Shown here in pieces: positions 8,846 to 17,156 of a stretch of 64,000 nucleotides of DNA. The translations under genes and the position numbers were made by a program. Below the pieces are notes generated by a model that was not told the DNA's origin, ran no database searches, and worked only from the letters and a program-made list of their open reading frames with translations. Position 1 is the first letter of the stretch; each line of letters opens with the position of its first letter. The stretch comes from JAWLCA01 sp041687395 (lineage in GTDB: Bacteria; Pseudomonadota; Alphaproteobacteria; Rhodobacterales; Rhodobacteraceae), in contig JAWLCA010000019.1 of the NCBI GenBank assembly GCA_041687395.1, positions 1-64,000 of the forward strand, given 5' to 3'.

Positions 8846-9820
8846 TCAGGCGATCGGTGAAAACAGCTTGCCGCGCTTGGCCGCGACATCCAACCAAACG
8901 GCAACGATGATGACGACCCAGGTCACCAGCCACTGGGTATAGTAGGGCTGCCCCATCAGGATCAGGCCATTCTGGATGAAGGCGAGCATCAAGACCCCAA
9001 GCACCGTCTTCAAGATACTGCCCGCACCGCCCAGAAGCGACGTGCCGCCCAGGATCACGGCGGCCAGCACCTGCAATTCGTATCCCTGGCCGACGTTGTT
9101 CTGCGACCCCATCACCCGGCTGCCGAGGACGATCGCCGCCAGCGCGACGCACAGCGCCGAGATCAGGTAGGTCACGAACACGATCCGCGACCGCGGGACG
9201 CCCGAAAAGCTGGCGGCGGTCGGATTGCCGCCCACGGCGTAGACCTTTCTGCCAAAGGGCATCATGCTCATTATGACATTGAAGATCAGTGCCAGCCCAA
9301 TGAACATCACGATCGGGGTGGCGATGCCCAGAACGGCGCCCCGGCCGAAGAACCGGAACCACGTGCCCGCCTGATCCACGATATCGACGTTCTGGCCGCC
9401 ACTGTAGATCAGAACGAAGCCTTGGATCGCTGAAAGCATACCAAGTGTCACAATCAGGGAATTCAGGCGCAGGATGCCGACCAGAAAGCCGTTCACGGCA
9501 CCAAGGCAGAGTGTCGCTGCGATCATCACGACGATGGCCAGTTCCGGGCCGATCTTGTCGTGCAGATCGACCACCAGGACCGTGGCAAAGGACAACATCG
9601 AGCCAACCGAAAGGTCCAGGTTGCCGCCGATCACCACAATGGTGACCCCCAGCGCCATGATCCCGATGATCGCCGCCTGCCGGAAGACGGACAGGAAGTT
9701 CTCGACCGTCAGAAAGCGATCCGAGGCGAACGTGAAAACGATCAGGAAGACGACAAAGGCCAGCAATATTCCTTGCTTGGCGACCATTGGGCCACTTGCC
9801 CGCATGCGGGTCAGCACCAT
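8846..9820 (-). CDS. CUT2 ABC transporter permease (RbsC-like), first
   Basis: This 324-aa RbsC-family membrane protein has GVTIVVIGGNLDLSVGS, the loop FGRKVYAVGGNPTAA and AAVILGGTSLLGGAG, each matching the same landmark in its neighbour. It is preceded by the binding-protein gene across a 102-nt gap that contains a hairpin. Such hairpins often lower expression of membrane components relative to the abundant binding protein. The partner permease follows directly. Confidence 0.93.
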   Translation of the reverse strand: MVLTRMRASGPMVAKQGILLAFVVFLIVFTFASDRFLTVENFLSVFRQAAIIGIMALGVTIVVIGGNLDLSVGSMLSFATVLVVDLHDKIGPELAIVVMIAATLCLGAVNGFLVGILRLNSLIVTLGMLSAIQGFVLIYSGGQNVDIVDQAGTWFRFFGRGAVLGIATPIVMFIGLALIFNVIMSMMPFGRKVYAVGGNPTAASFSGVPRSRIVFVTYLISALCVALAAIVLGSRVMGSQNNVGQGYELQVLAAVILGGTSLLGGAGSILKTVLGVLMLAFIQNGLILMGQPYYTQWLVTWVVIIVAVWLDVAAKRGKLFSPIA

Positions 9821-9886
9821 CCTACGCTCCTCCTCGTCGGTGGCTTGAAGCGGCGCCCAGAGCCGGGTGCCACATGAACAAACGGA

Positions 9887-9904
9887 GCGCCGACTTGACG
9901 GCGC
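9887..9904 (-). terminator. Hairpin between binding protein and permease genes
   Basis: A perfect 6-bp stem, GCGCCG paired with CGGCGC around a 6-nt loop, lies 19 nt after the binding-protein stop. In the minus-strand transcript it is followed by a weak U-rich run. It is probably an attenuator or an RNA-stabilising hairpin rather than a full stop, because the permease genes need read-through. Confidence 0.45.
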
Positions 9905-9922
9905 CCCGCAATCTCGGATCGA

Positions 9923-10864
9923 TCAGAACACGGGGCGGTCGTACTGATCCATGTTCTCGGCTGTGATCTTCGGCGTCTCGAAGTAGTTCAGGAAAGGGAC
10001 TTCTTCGCCCGCCAGTACATCGATCGCAGTCTGTAGCGCCGCCCGCGCATCGTCCACCGGCGACTGATAGATCGAGCCGTAGTACTCGCCGGCCGCCATG
10101 GCGTCGTAACCCACGGCAAAGTTGGTGGCGCCGATGAAGATCATCCCGTCGGCGCGCCCGGCGGCCTTGGCCGCGTTCAGGGCGCCCACGCCCATGTTGT
10201 CGTCGCCGGAATACACCCCATCGATCTGGTCGAACCGGGTCAGGAAGGTTTCCATCGTGCGCTGCGCACGTTCGCGGTTCCAATCGCCCGGCTGAATGTC
10301 GAGCTGCGTGACACCGGGACAAAGCTCTGCCAGGCGGTCGTCAAAACCTTTCTGGCGCTCGATTGCGGTGGTGTATCCCGGCATGCCGGTGATCTGGACG
10401 ATCTGGCCCTCACCATCCAGCGCGTCGCACATCAGTTCGGCTGAGTAGGCGCCCTGCTGGATGTTGTTCGGCCCCGAGAATGCCGCGATGAATTCGAAAC
10501 CTGCTTCGGCAATGTTCGAATTGGTCACAATGACCGGAATGCCCGCGTTATGGGCGTTGCGAACGGCGGGCACCACAGCCTGACCGTCGGTTGGCCAGAT
10601 GATGATCGCATCGACACGCTGCTGGACGAGATCCTGCATCTGGCTGATCTGCCGCGCCACATCACCGCCGGCATCGAGAACGATGACCTCGACGTCTGGG
10701 TGCTCCGCAGCGGCTTCGATGAAGGCCTGCTCGTAAGTGGTCTGGTAGCTGTCGATTCCGACATTGTTCTGCGTGATGCCAATCCGAACCGTATCGGCGG
10801 CCGCAACCCCTGCGATGGCCATTGCGGCGGTGCTGGCAAGCAGGGTGGTCAGGGTTCTGTTCAT
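9923..10864 (-). CDS. Periplasmic sugar-binding protein, RbsB/family-4 type
   Basis: This 313-aa secreted binding protein delivers substrate to the CUT2 permeases. A Sec signal peptide covers residues 1-22 or so, with a probable cleavage after AGVAAA. The type-1 periplasmic-binding fold follows: TVRIGITQNNVGIDSYQTTY, IIIWPTDGQAVVPAV in place of the usual NP-D signature, and GVYSGDDNMGVGAL in the second lobe. It is the first gene of the operon and faces the regulator gene across a 216-nt divergent promoter containing a long inverted repeat. The ligand is unknown. By company it is a small sugar, sugar acid or polyol. Confidence 0.92.
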   Translation of the reverse strand: MNRTLTTLLASTAAMAIAGVAAADTVRIGITQNNVGIDSYQTTYEQAFIEAAAEHPDVEVIVLDAGGDVARQISQMQDLVQQRVDAIIIWPTDGQAVVPAVRNAHNAGIPVIVTNSNIAEAGFEFIAAFSGPNNIQQGAYSAELMCDALDGEGQIVQITGMPGYTTAIERQKGFDDRLAELCPGVTQLDIQPGDWNRERAQRTMETFLTRFDQIDGVYSGDDNMGVGALNAAKAAGRADGMIFIGATNFAVGYDAMAAGEYYGSIYQSPVDDARAALQTAIDVLAGEEVPFLNYFETPKITAENMDQYDRPVF

Positions 10865-10993
10865 TCGGTTTCCTCCCGGTGTTTATCACTGTGTCCCGCA
10901 CCGGCGATCCGGCCGAAGGGCCGATGATTCCCGCCGCAATCGAGACGCCCACATCATTGGCCTTCTCGCCGCCGCCTCGCATGGTAATTTTTC

Positions 10994-11023
10994 TCATTAT
11001 GGACTTTTTCGTGTCCATAATGA
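10994..11023. promoter_or_regulatory. Perfect 11-bp inverted repeat in divergent promoter (putative operator)
   Basis: TCATTATGGAC at 10994-11004 and GTCCATAATGA at 11013-11023 are perfect reverse complements, separated by an 8-nt T-rich spacer. The centre-to-centre distance of the arms is 19 nt, about two helical turns, as expected for a dimeric winged-helix regulator. It lies 130 nt from the binding-protein start and 58 nt from the regulator start, in the most AT-rich part of the intergenic region. It probably controls both divergent operons. Binding by the protein at 11081-12937 is inferred. Confidence 0.7.
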
Positions 11024-11080
11024 ACTTTTCAGGCGTATCGTAATCCCAGTCAATCTGAACATCATGCAAGGGAGGGGCCA

Positions 11081-12937
11081 ATGGCTCGTTTCAAGAAGTT
11101 CAAAACGCACCAACCTGAAAGCAGGCGCACCGCGGTGAAAATGGAAGTTCTCCAAAATGGACAACTGGTTTCCGGCGTCGATCAGCGGCACCGCCGCGAC
11201 CGTGGCGATGAACCGGGTATGCGTGCCGTCATCGATTTCCTCGACGCCTTCCGAATTGAAGTCGACGGGATGCTGGAGAGCGCTCCACAGAACCCCCATT
11301 TGAACATGACCGCATTCCTGATAAGCGAGCATCTGCACGGCCGCCCGGTCACCGCCTCCAGCATGGTCGCTGCTGCTGGCGTGCCCTATGCGACGGCGAG
11401 GCGTCGGATGGAGGAGTTGTTTGCCTCGGGCATGATCGAGCAGCGGCCACGCACGAGGAGCGGCAAATCCTTCAGCCTTCACCCATCTTCCGAGCTACTG
11501 CAGAAGTGGGCACAGTTCTCTGACCGCGTGCAACGGCTTGCCCTACAGCACCTCGGCACGCCGTCGTCCGACCCACTGAAGGGCGAAGAATACTATTTCG
11601 GCGGATCTTATATCGCTGGACGCGCCATTGGCCCGCCAGAGGTGTTGCCACAGCCGCTCGACCTGCCCGGTGGGCTGCGGATCCTGGTGCATGGCGACCC
11701 GACCTTCATGGTGATGGACAATCTCAAGCGCCAGTTCGAGCAGATCATCGGCGCCAGCATCAGCCAGCGCGCCTTCTCCATAGATCGGCTGCGCGAAGAG
11801 GCATTGCGGAATTCCGAACGCAAGGTCAGCCGCTATGACATCATCGCGGTCGATCTGCCCTGGATCGGTGAATTTGTCGAAAAAGACGTGCTGCTTCCGC
11901 TCGACAAGGTCATGGACCTGGATCGGCTGGACCCTGCGGACTTCCATACCGCCGGTTGGCAGGCGGCGCATTGGGGGGCGCATCCCTACGGCGTTCCCAG
12001 CCAGACCACGCCGGAATTGCTGTTCTACCGCACCGACTGGTTTGCTGAGGCCGGGCTGGAGGCGCCCACCACAACTGATGCGGTGCTGAGGGCGGCAGAG
12101 CAGCTCCATCAGCCGGCACGCGGCCGATACGGTGTGGCGTGGAACGCCGCGCGCGGCACTGCGCTGGGGCATCAGTTCCTGATGACTTGCGCCGATTTCG
12201 GCCAATCGATCCTGAACCTTGACCGGATCGCGGGCGGCTACCAGGGCAATGCGGCAGGGCGGGACGATCTGGTTCCTACCATCGATACGCCGCTGGCGCT
12301 GGATGCGGCAGAATACCTGCGCGCGCTGCTCAGCTACTCGCCGCCCGATATCCTGTCGATGTCGTGGTACGAGCGTGTGCGCCCCTATGCGGCGGGCAAG
12401 ATCGCGATGGCCTATGGCTACACCCTACTGGCCCCATATTTCGAGCGTGACGAGACTTCGCCGGCCTATGGCAACACCGGTTACCTGCCGCATCCGGCAG
12501 GACCGCAGGGCGTGCCGGTCGCGCCGGTGGGAGGATATGTCATGGGGATTCCGGCCAATCTTCCGGCCGAACGGCGCGCCGCGGCCGCCGAGGCGCTGAT
12601 CGCCTTCACCTCGCCGCAGGCCCAGAAGCTCTACGTCCTGAACGGCAGCCGTACAGCGCCGCGATATTCGGTCGGCTCCGACCCAGAGGTGCGGCGCATC
12701 TCACCGATATTCGAGGCGGTCGACGCCATGTCGTGGCGCGACGAGTTGCAGTTCTGGCCGCGCCCGCCGGTACCCCAGATCTGCGCGATCTTTCAGATCT
12801 GCGGCGAAGAGATGCACGACATGCTCCGCGGCGTTTCCACGCCACGCGACGCACTTCGCAAGGCCCAGGCCCGCGCCGAGGCAGCCTTGCGCGAACACGA
12901 ACCCCAAGGGAGGACTTCATGGACACCGACCGCCTGA
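11081..12937 (+). CDS. Winged-helix regulator fused to a family-1 solute-binding domain
   Basis: This 618-aa protein has two parts. Residues about 65-150 form a MarR-like winged helix (NMTAFLISEHLHGRPVTASS, then YATARRRMEELFASGMIEQR). From about residue 170 to the end it reads as a MalE/UgpB-type extracellular solute-binding domain: GLRILVHGDPTFMVMDNLKR, the YDIIAVDLPWIGEFVEKDVL lobe motif, YGVPSQTTPELLFYRTDWF, and a C-terminal AEALIAFTSPQAQKLYVLNG. There is no signal peptide, so the binding domain should work in the cytoplasm as a ligand sensor. The ATG follows GGGAGGGG. Its 3' end overlaps the next gene by 19 nt, so the regulator is probably co-transcribed with the pathway. It likely binds the inverted repeat at 10994. 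Confidence 0.85.
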   Translation: MARFKKFKTHQPESRRTAVKMEVLQNGQLVSGVDQRHRRDRGDEPGMRAVIDFLDAFRIEVDGMLESAPQNPHLNMTAFLISEHLHGRPVTASSMVAAAGVPYATARRRMEELFASGMIEQRPRTRSGKSFSLHPSSELLQKWAQFSDRVQRLALQHLGTPSSDPLKGEEYYFGGSYIAGRAIGPPEVLPQPLDLPGGLRILVHGDPTFMVMDNLKRQFEQIIGASISQRAFSIDRLREEALRNSERKVSRYDIIAVDLPWIGEFVEKDVLLPLDKVMDLDRLDPADFHTAGWQAAHWGAHPYGVPSQTTPELLFYRTDWFAEAGLEAPTTTDAVLRAAEQLHQPARGRYGVAWNAARGTALGHQFLMTCADFGQSILNLDRIAGGYQGNAAGRDDLVPTIDTPLALDAAEYLRALLSYSPPDILSMSWYERVRPYAAGKIAMAYGYTLLAPYFERDETSPAYGNTGYLPHPAGPQGVPVAPVGGYVMGIPANLPAERRAAAAEALIAFTSPQAQKLYVLNGSRTAPRYSVGSDPEVRRISPIFEAVDAMSWRDELQFWPRPPVPQICAIFQICGEEMHDMLRGVSTPRDALRKAQARAEAALREHEPQGRTSWTPTA

Positions 12938-13728
12938 AAGGCAAGAATATCCTGATCACCGGCGCCGCGCAGGGCATGGGTGCCTGCAACGCCGAGTATT
13001 TCGCTGCGCAGGGCGCCAATGTCTGTCTTGGAGACATCAACGAAGACGGCGTTCAGCAGGTCGCCGATCGGATCAACGCGGCCGGTAACGGCAAGGCGAT
13101 CGCGGTCAAGCTGAACGTCACCAGCCGGGACGAGAACGCAGCCGCGGTCGCCGCCGCGGTCGATGCCTTCGGCTCGCTGAACGTCGCGCTGCTGAATGCC
13201 GGGATCAACAAGCCACGGATGTTCATGGATATCGACGAAGACAATTGGGACATGATCATGGACATAAACGCCAAAGGCGTGCTCCTGGGCATGCAGGAGG
13301 CTGCGCGCCAGATGATCGCTCAGGGGCCGATGGAAGATCATCCCTACAAGATCATTCCGGTCGGCAGCATTGTCTCGCGTACTGCATTTCTGGATGTGAT
13401 CCCTTATTCCTGCTCGAAATACGCTGTGCTCGCCATGATCATCGGCGGTGCAAAGGCCCTATGGGAGCACAATATCACCGTGAACGGCTATGCACCCGGC
13501 GTGGTTCGCACCGAATTGTGGGAACAGCTCGACAAGGACCTGGTCGAAATCGGGATGTTCAAGGAACCTGGCCAGTCGATGGATCATCTGGCCAAGACCA
13601 TGATCACGATGAAGCGTTATTCCTACCCTGACGACGTCAAGGGAACGGCGGCGTTTCTGGCATCGGACGACAGCGATTACATGACCGGGCAACTGATCAT
13701 GATCGATGGCGGCATGATCATGCAGTAA
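12919..13728 (+). CDS. SDR oxidoreductase, acetoin reductase/butanediol dehydrogenase-like
   Basis: This 269-aa classical short-chain dehydrogenase has the cofactor motif TGAAQGMG (14-21), LLNAGI (91-96) and the catalytic S150, Y163 and K167 (YSCSK). Its C-terminal part, ITVNGYAPGVVRTELWEQLD and ASDDSDYMTGQ, closely resembles the acetoin reductase/2,3-butanediol dehydrogenase branch (BudC), whose helix after PG ends in W-x-x-x-D. Such enzymes interconvert vicinal diols, alpha-ketols and diketones. The ATG follows GGGAGG inside the end of the regulator gene. In this operon it probably oxidises a polyol or ketol before cleavage by the TPP enzyme. The substrate is inferred. Confidence 0.88.
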   Translation: MDTDRLKGKNILITGAAQGMGACNAEYFAAQGANVCLGDINEDGVQQVADRINAAGNGKAIAVKLNVTSRDENAAAVAAAVDAFGSLNVALLNAGINKPRMFMDIDEDNWDMIMDINAKGVLLGMQEAARQMIAQGPMEDHPYKIIPVGSIVSRTAFLDVIPYSCSKYAVLAMIIGGAKALWEHNITVNGYAPGVVRTELWEQLDKDLVEIGMFKEPGQSMDHLAKTMITMKRYSYPDDVKGTAAFLASDDSDYMTGQLIMIDGGMIMQ

Positions 13729-13814
13729 CCGTCCGCCCGCCGACGCGACCCACCGAAACTTTTCCATCAAACCGAAAGACGCACCCGGCAGGGCTGGGCG
13801 CGCAGGAGACTTTC

Positions 13815-15125
13815 ATGGCTCAGACCCACACATCCGCCTTGAACCCCCGCATCCTGCAGCCGGGCGACATCGACCCGAACTGGCGCTGGGACCGGCACCT
13901 GCCGGCGCTCGGCCATACGGCGGTCGATTTCGAACGCCGCGTCGATCACGACCGGCTGCGCCGCTACCGGTTGTCGCGCGTCAAGGACGCATTGAAGAAA
14001 TCCGACTGCGGGGCGCTGTTGACGTTTGATGTCAACAACATCCGCTACATCAGCGGCACCAAGATCGGGGAATGGGAACGCGACAAGATGTGTCGCTTCG
14101 CCCTGCTCGCAGGCGACGAAGAGCCCTACGTCTGGGATTTTGGATCGGCCGCAGTGCACCACAAGGAATACTGCGACTGGCTGGATCCGGAACGGATGCT
14201 CGCCGGGGTCGTGGGCATGCGCGGCACGATCCCGCCGAGCTTTGGCCTGATGAAGAGGTATGCCGAGGAAATCTTTGGCCTGCTGAGGAAGGCCGGCGTC
14301 GCCGACATGCCGGTCGGCGTCGACTATGCCGAAACGGCGATGTTCTTCGCCTTGCAGGAGGCCGGGCTGAAGGTCGTCGACGGTCAGCAGATCATGCTTT
14401 CTGCCCGAGAGATCAAGAATGTGGATGAGATCCACCTGCTGACCCAGGCGGCCAGCATGGTCGATGGCGTCTACCATATGATCTGGGAGGAGCTGCGCCC
14501 CGGCATCCGCGAGAACGACATCGTGGCGATGTCGAACAAGATGCTCTACGAGATGGGCAGCGACGACGTCGAGGCGATCAATGCCATTGCGGGCGAGCGC
14601 TGCAATCCGCATCCGCACAATTTCACTGACCGCTATTTCCGGCCCGGCGATCAGGCGTTCTTTGACATCCTGCAAAGCTATCAGGGATACCGGACCTGCT
14701 ACTATCGCACCTTCAACATCGGCCGCGCGACGCCGGTGCAGAACGATGCCTACGTCCGCGCCCGCGAGTGGCTCGATGATGCGATCGCGCTGATCAAGCC
14801 CGGTGTGACCACCGACAAGGTCGCAGCGGTCTGGCCCACTGCGGAATCTCTGGGCTTTCCGAACGAACTGGCGGCCTTCGGACTTCAGTTCGGCCACGGG
14901 CTTGGCCTTGCGCTGCACGAACGACCGATCATCAGCCGGGTCGTCAGCTTCGACAACCCGATGGAGATCGAGACCGGCATGGTCTTCGCACTCGAAACCT
15001 ACTGCCCGGCCAAGGATGGCTATTCGGCGGCTCGGATCGAGGAAGAAGTCGTCGTGACTGACAAGGGCTGCGAGGTCATCAGCCTGTTCCCAGCCGAAGA
15101 ACTGCCCATCGCCGCCCGCTACTGA
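13815..15125 (+). CDS. M24-family (pita-bread fold) protein with altered metal site
   Basis: This 436-aa member of the M24 superfamily (Xaa-Pro peptidase, creatinase, DddP and ectoine hydrolase relatives) has a creatinase-type N-terminal domain to about residue 200, then the pita-bread domain. Metal-ligand positions read D284 (FFDILQ), then C295 where the second Asp is expected (YRTCYYRTF), then H361 (GHGLGLALHE), E394 and E409. Four of five ligands are kept and one Asp is Cys. A plain aminopeptidase is therefore doubtful. A hydrolase or lyase acting on a small molecule, as in DddP or ectoine hydrolase, is plausible. The gene follows the SDR after 86 nt with its own AGGAG site. Confidence 0.8.
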   Translation: MAQTHTSALNPRILQPGDIDPNWRWDRHLPALGHTAVDFERRVDHDRLRRYRLSRVKDALKKSDCGALLTFDVNNIRYISGTKIGEWERDKMCRFALLAGDEEPYVWDFGSAAVHHKEYCDWLDPERMLAGVVGMRGTIPPSFGLMKRYAEEIFGLLRKAGVADMPVGVDYAETAMFFALQEAGLKVVDGQQIMLSAREIKNVDEIHLLTQAASMVDGVYHMIWEELRPGIRENDIVAMSNKMLYEMGSDDVEAINAIAGERCNPHPHNFTDRYFRPGDQAFFDILQSYQGYRTCYYRTFNIGRATPVQNDAYVRAREWLDDAIALIKPGVTTDKVAAVWPTAESLGFPNELAAFGLQFGHGLGLALHERPIISRVVSFDNPMEIETGMVFALETYCPAKDGYSAARIEEEVVVTDKGCEVISLFPAEELPIAARY

Positions 15126-15148
15126 CGCCACGGCCAAGGATTCGCATC

Positions 15149-16150
15149 ATGAGCCCCGCCCGAAAGAGCAAGACGAATACCAACACCGAAGCCTATCTGC
15201 GGATGTATCGCCAGATGGTCCGTATCCGCGCCTTCGAGGACAATGCGAACCAACTCTACCTCTCCGCCAAGATGCCTGGCCTCACGCACATGTATTCCGG
15301 TCAGGAAGCAGTCGCGGTCGGTATCTGCGAGGCCTTGACCGATGACGACAAGATTACCTCGACCCATCGCGGGCACGGCCACTGCGTCGCCAAGGGCGCG
15401 GAGTTCAAGGCGATGTTCTGCGAGTTGCTCGGCAAGGAGGAAGGCTACTGTCGCGGCAAGGGCGGGTCGATGCACATCGCCGACCAGAGCCATGGCAACC
15501 TGGGCGCCAACGCCATCGTCGGCGGGTCGATGGGCATCGCCACAGGTGCCGCGCTCAGCGCGAAACGGCTGGGCCGTGATGACGTGACGGTCTGTTTCTT
15601 CGGCGACGGTGCCACCGCGCAAGGGCTTTGGTACGAGGTCATGAACATGGCAGCCCTTTGGAAGCTGCCGGTGATCTACGCTTGCGAGAACAACGGCTAT
15701 TCCGAATACACAAAGACCGACGAGATCGCCGCCGGCTCGCTGACCGCGCGGGCCGAGGCGTTCGGAATCGAAAGTCACACGGTCGACGGGCAGGACGTGC
15801 TGGCCGTCAACGAACTGGCGCAGAAGCTCGTGGCCCGGGCGCGCAAGGGCGAGGGGCCGTTCTTCATTGAGCTCAAGACCTACCGCTATCACGGCCACCA
15901 CGTTGGCGACATCAATCGGGAATACTACCGGCCGAAGGATGAAGAGGCGCTATGGAAGTCGGAACGCGACCCGATCCTCAACTTCGGGAAATGGCTGACC
16001 GATCAGGGTGTCGCCTCCAAGGAAGAGTTGGAGCGGGTTGGCGAGGAGGTGCGCGCGGATGCTGCCGCGGCCGTCGAATATGCGCTTGCCGCCCGTTACC
16101 CCGACACGTCCGAGGTGACCATGCATGTCTTTGCCGAAACAGCAGCCTGA
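15149..16150 (+). CDS. TPP-dependent 2-oxoacid/acetoin dehydrogenase E1 alpha
   Basis: This 333-aa E1 alpha subunit has THRGHGHCVAKG (72-83), GGSMHI, and the thiamine-diphosphate motif from GDG (152-154) to NN (181-182). It decarboxylates a 2-oxo acid, or cleaves an alpha-ketol as in AcoA, and passes the acyl group to lipoyl-E2. The length and the GKGGSMHIAD region fit AcoA/PdhA-type enzymes. The beta subunit gene follows at 10 nt. With an SDR of the acetoin-reductase branch and an aldehyde dehydrogenase in the same operon, acetoin-type cleavage (acyl-CoA plus aldehyde) is the favoured reading. Confidence 0.93.
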   Translation: MSPARKSKTNTNTEAYLRMYRQMVRIRAFEDNANQLYLSAKMPGLTHMYSGQEAVAVGICEALTDDDKITSTHRGHGHCVAKGAEFKAMFCELLGKEEGYCRGKGGSMHIADQSHGNLGANAIVGGSMGIATGAALSAKRLGRDDVTVCFFGDGATAQGLWYEVMNMAALWKLPVIYACENNGYSEYTKTDEIAAGSLTARAEAFGIESHTVDGQDVLAVNELAQKLVARARKGEGPFFIELKTYRYHGHHVGDINREYYRPKDEEALWKSERDPILNFGKWLTDQGVASKEELERVGEEVRADAAAAVEYALAARYPDTSEVTMHVFAETAA

Positions 16151-16160
16151 GGAGGGCGAA

Positions 16161-17156
16161 ATGCGCGAGATCACACTCTCCAAGGCCGTGAACGAGGCCA
16201 TTGCCGAGGAAATGCGGCGCGACGAGACCGTGTTCCTGATGGGCGAGGACGTGGCCGAGGCCGGAACGCCCTTCAAGGTCCTGTCGGGGCTGGTCGAGGA
16301 GTTCGGCACCGACCGCGTCATCGACACCCCGATCTCCGAACCCGGGTTCATGGGCCTGGCGGTGGGCGCCGCAATGACCGGCTCTCGCCCGATCGTCGAT
16401 CTGATGTTCGGCGACTTCCTGTTCCTGGTGATGGACCAGCTCTGCAACCAGGCGGCCAAGACCCATTACATGTCCGGCGGCAAGCTGAAGGTACCGCTGG
16501 TGCTGCGCACCAATCTGGGTGCCACGCGACGGTCTGCCGCCCAGCATTCGCAATCGCTGCATGCGCTGGTGGCACATATTCCGGGGCTGAAGGTGGCGAT
16601 GCCGTCCTCGGCCTACGAGGCGAAGGGTCTGATGAAGACCGCGATCCGCGACGACAACCCGGTCGTGATCTTCGAAGACAAGCTGATGTACAACGACAAG
16701 GCACCGGTGCCCGAGGAGGAATACCTGATCCCCTTCGGCGTCGCCAACATCAAGCGAGAAGGCTCAGACATCACGTTGGTCGCCACCTCGTCTATGGTGC
16801 AGGTTGCCGAAAAGGCGGCCGAAATGCTGGCGGCCGACGGGATCAGCGCCGAGGTGATCGACCCGCGCACCATCGTTCCACTGGACGAAGAGACGATCCT
16901 GAAGTCCGTGCGCAAGACCGGCCGCGCGATCGTCATGGACGAGGGTCACCAGAGCTATGGCATAACCGGCGAGATCGCCAGCCGGATCAGCGAGAAGGCC
17001 TTCTACCACCTCGACGGGCCGGTGATCCGCATGGGGGCGATGGATGTCCCGGTCCCGTTTTCGCCCGCGCTGGAGGATCTGACGGTGCCGACGGCCGAGG
17101 CGGTGGCCGACACTGCCCGCAAGCTGATGCGCGGGGAGATGTTCCATGCCGCATGA
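16161..17156 (+). CDS. TPP-dependent 2-oxoacid/acetoin dehydrogenase E1 beta
   Basis: This 331-aa transketolase-like beta subunit starts MREITLSKAVNEAIAEEMRR and contains FLMGEDVAEAGTPF, DTPISEPGFMGLAVGAAMTG and a C-terminal transketolase domain with ATSSMVQVAEKAAE. It forms the alpha2beta2 E1 heterotetramer with the preceding gene product. The ATG at 16161 has GGAGGGCG upstream. A longer in-frame extension lies inside the alpha gene and is not needed. Its last 11 nt overlap the start of the lipoyl E2 gene. Confidence 0.93.
   Translation: MREITLSKAVNEAIAEEMRRDETVFLMGEDVAEAGTPFKVLSGLVEEFGTDRVIDTPISEPGFMGLAVGAAMTGSRPIVDLMFGDFLFLVMDQLCNQAAKTHYMSGGKLKVPLVLRTNLGATRRSAAQHSQSLHALVAHIPGLKVAMPSSAYEAKGLMKTAIRDDNPVVIFEDKLMYNDKAPVPEEEYLIPFGVANIKREGSDITLVATSSMVQVAEKAAEMLAADGISAEVIDPRTIVPLDEETILKSVRKTGRAIVMDEGHQSYGITGEIASRISEKAFYHLDGPVIRMGAMDVPVPFSPALEDLTVPTAEAVADTARKLMRGEMFHAA

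Noticed and set aside
13767..15137. Minus-strand 456-codon frame opposite the M24 gene
   Set aside because: Shadow of the M24 gene. The family motifs are all on the plus strand. Such long antisense frames are usual in GC-rich DNA.
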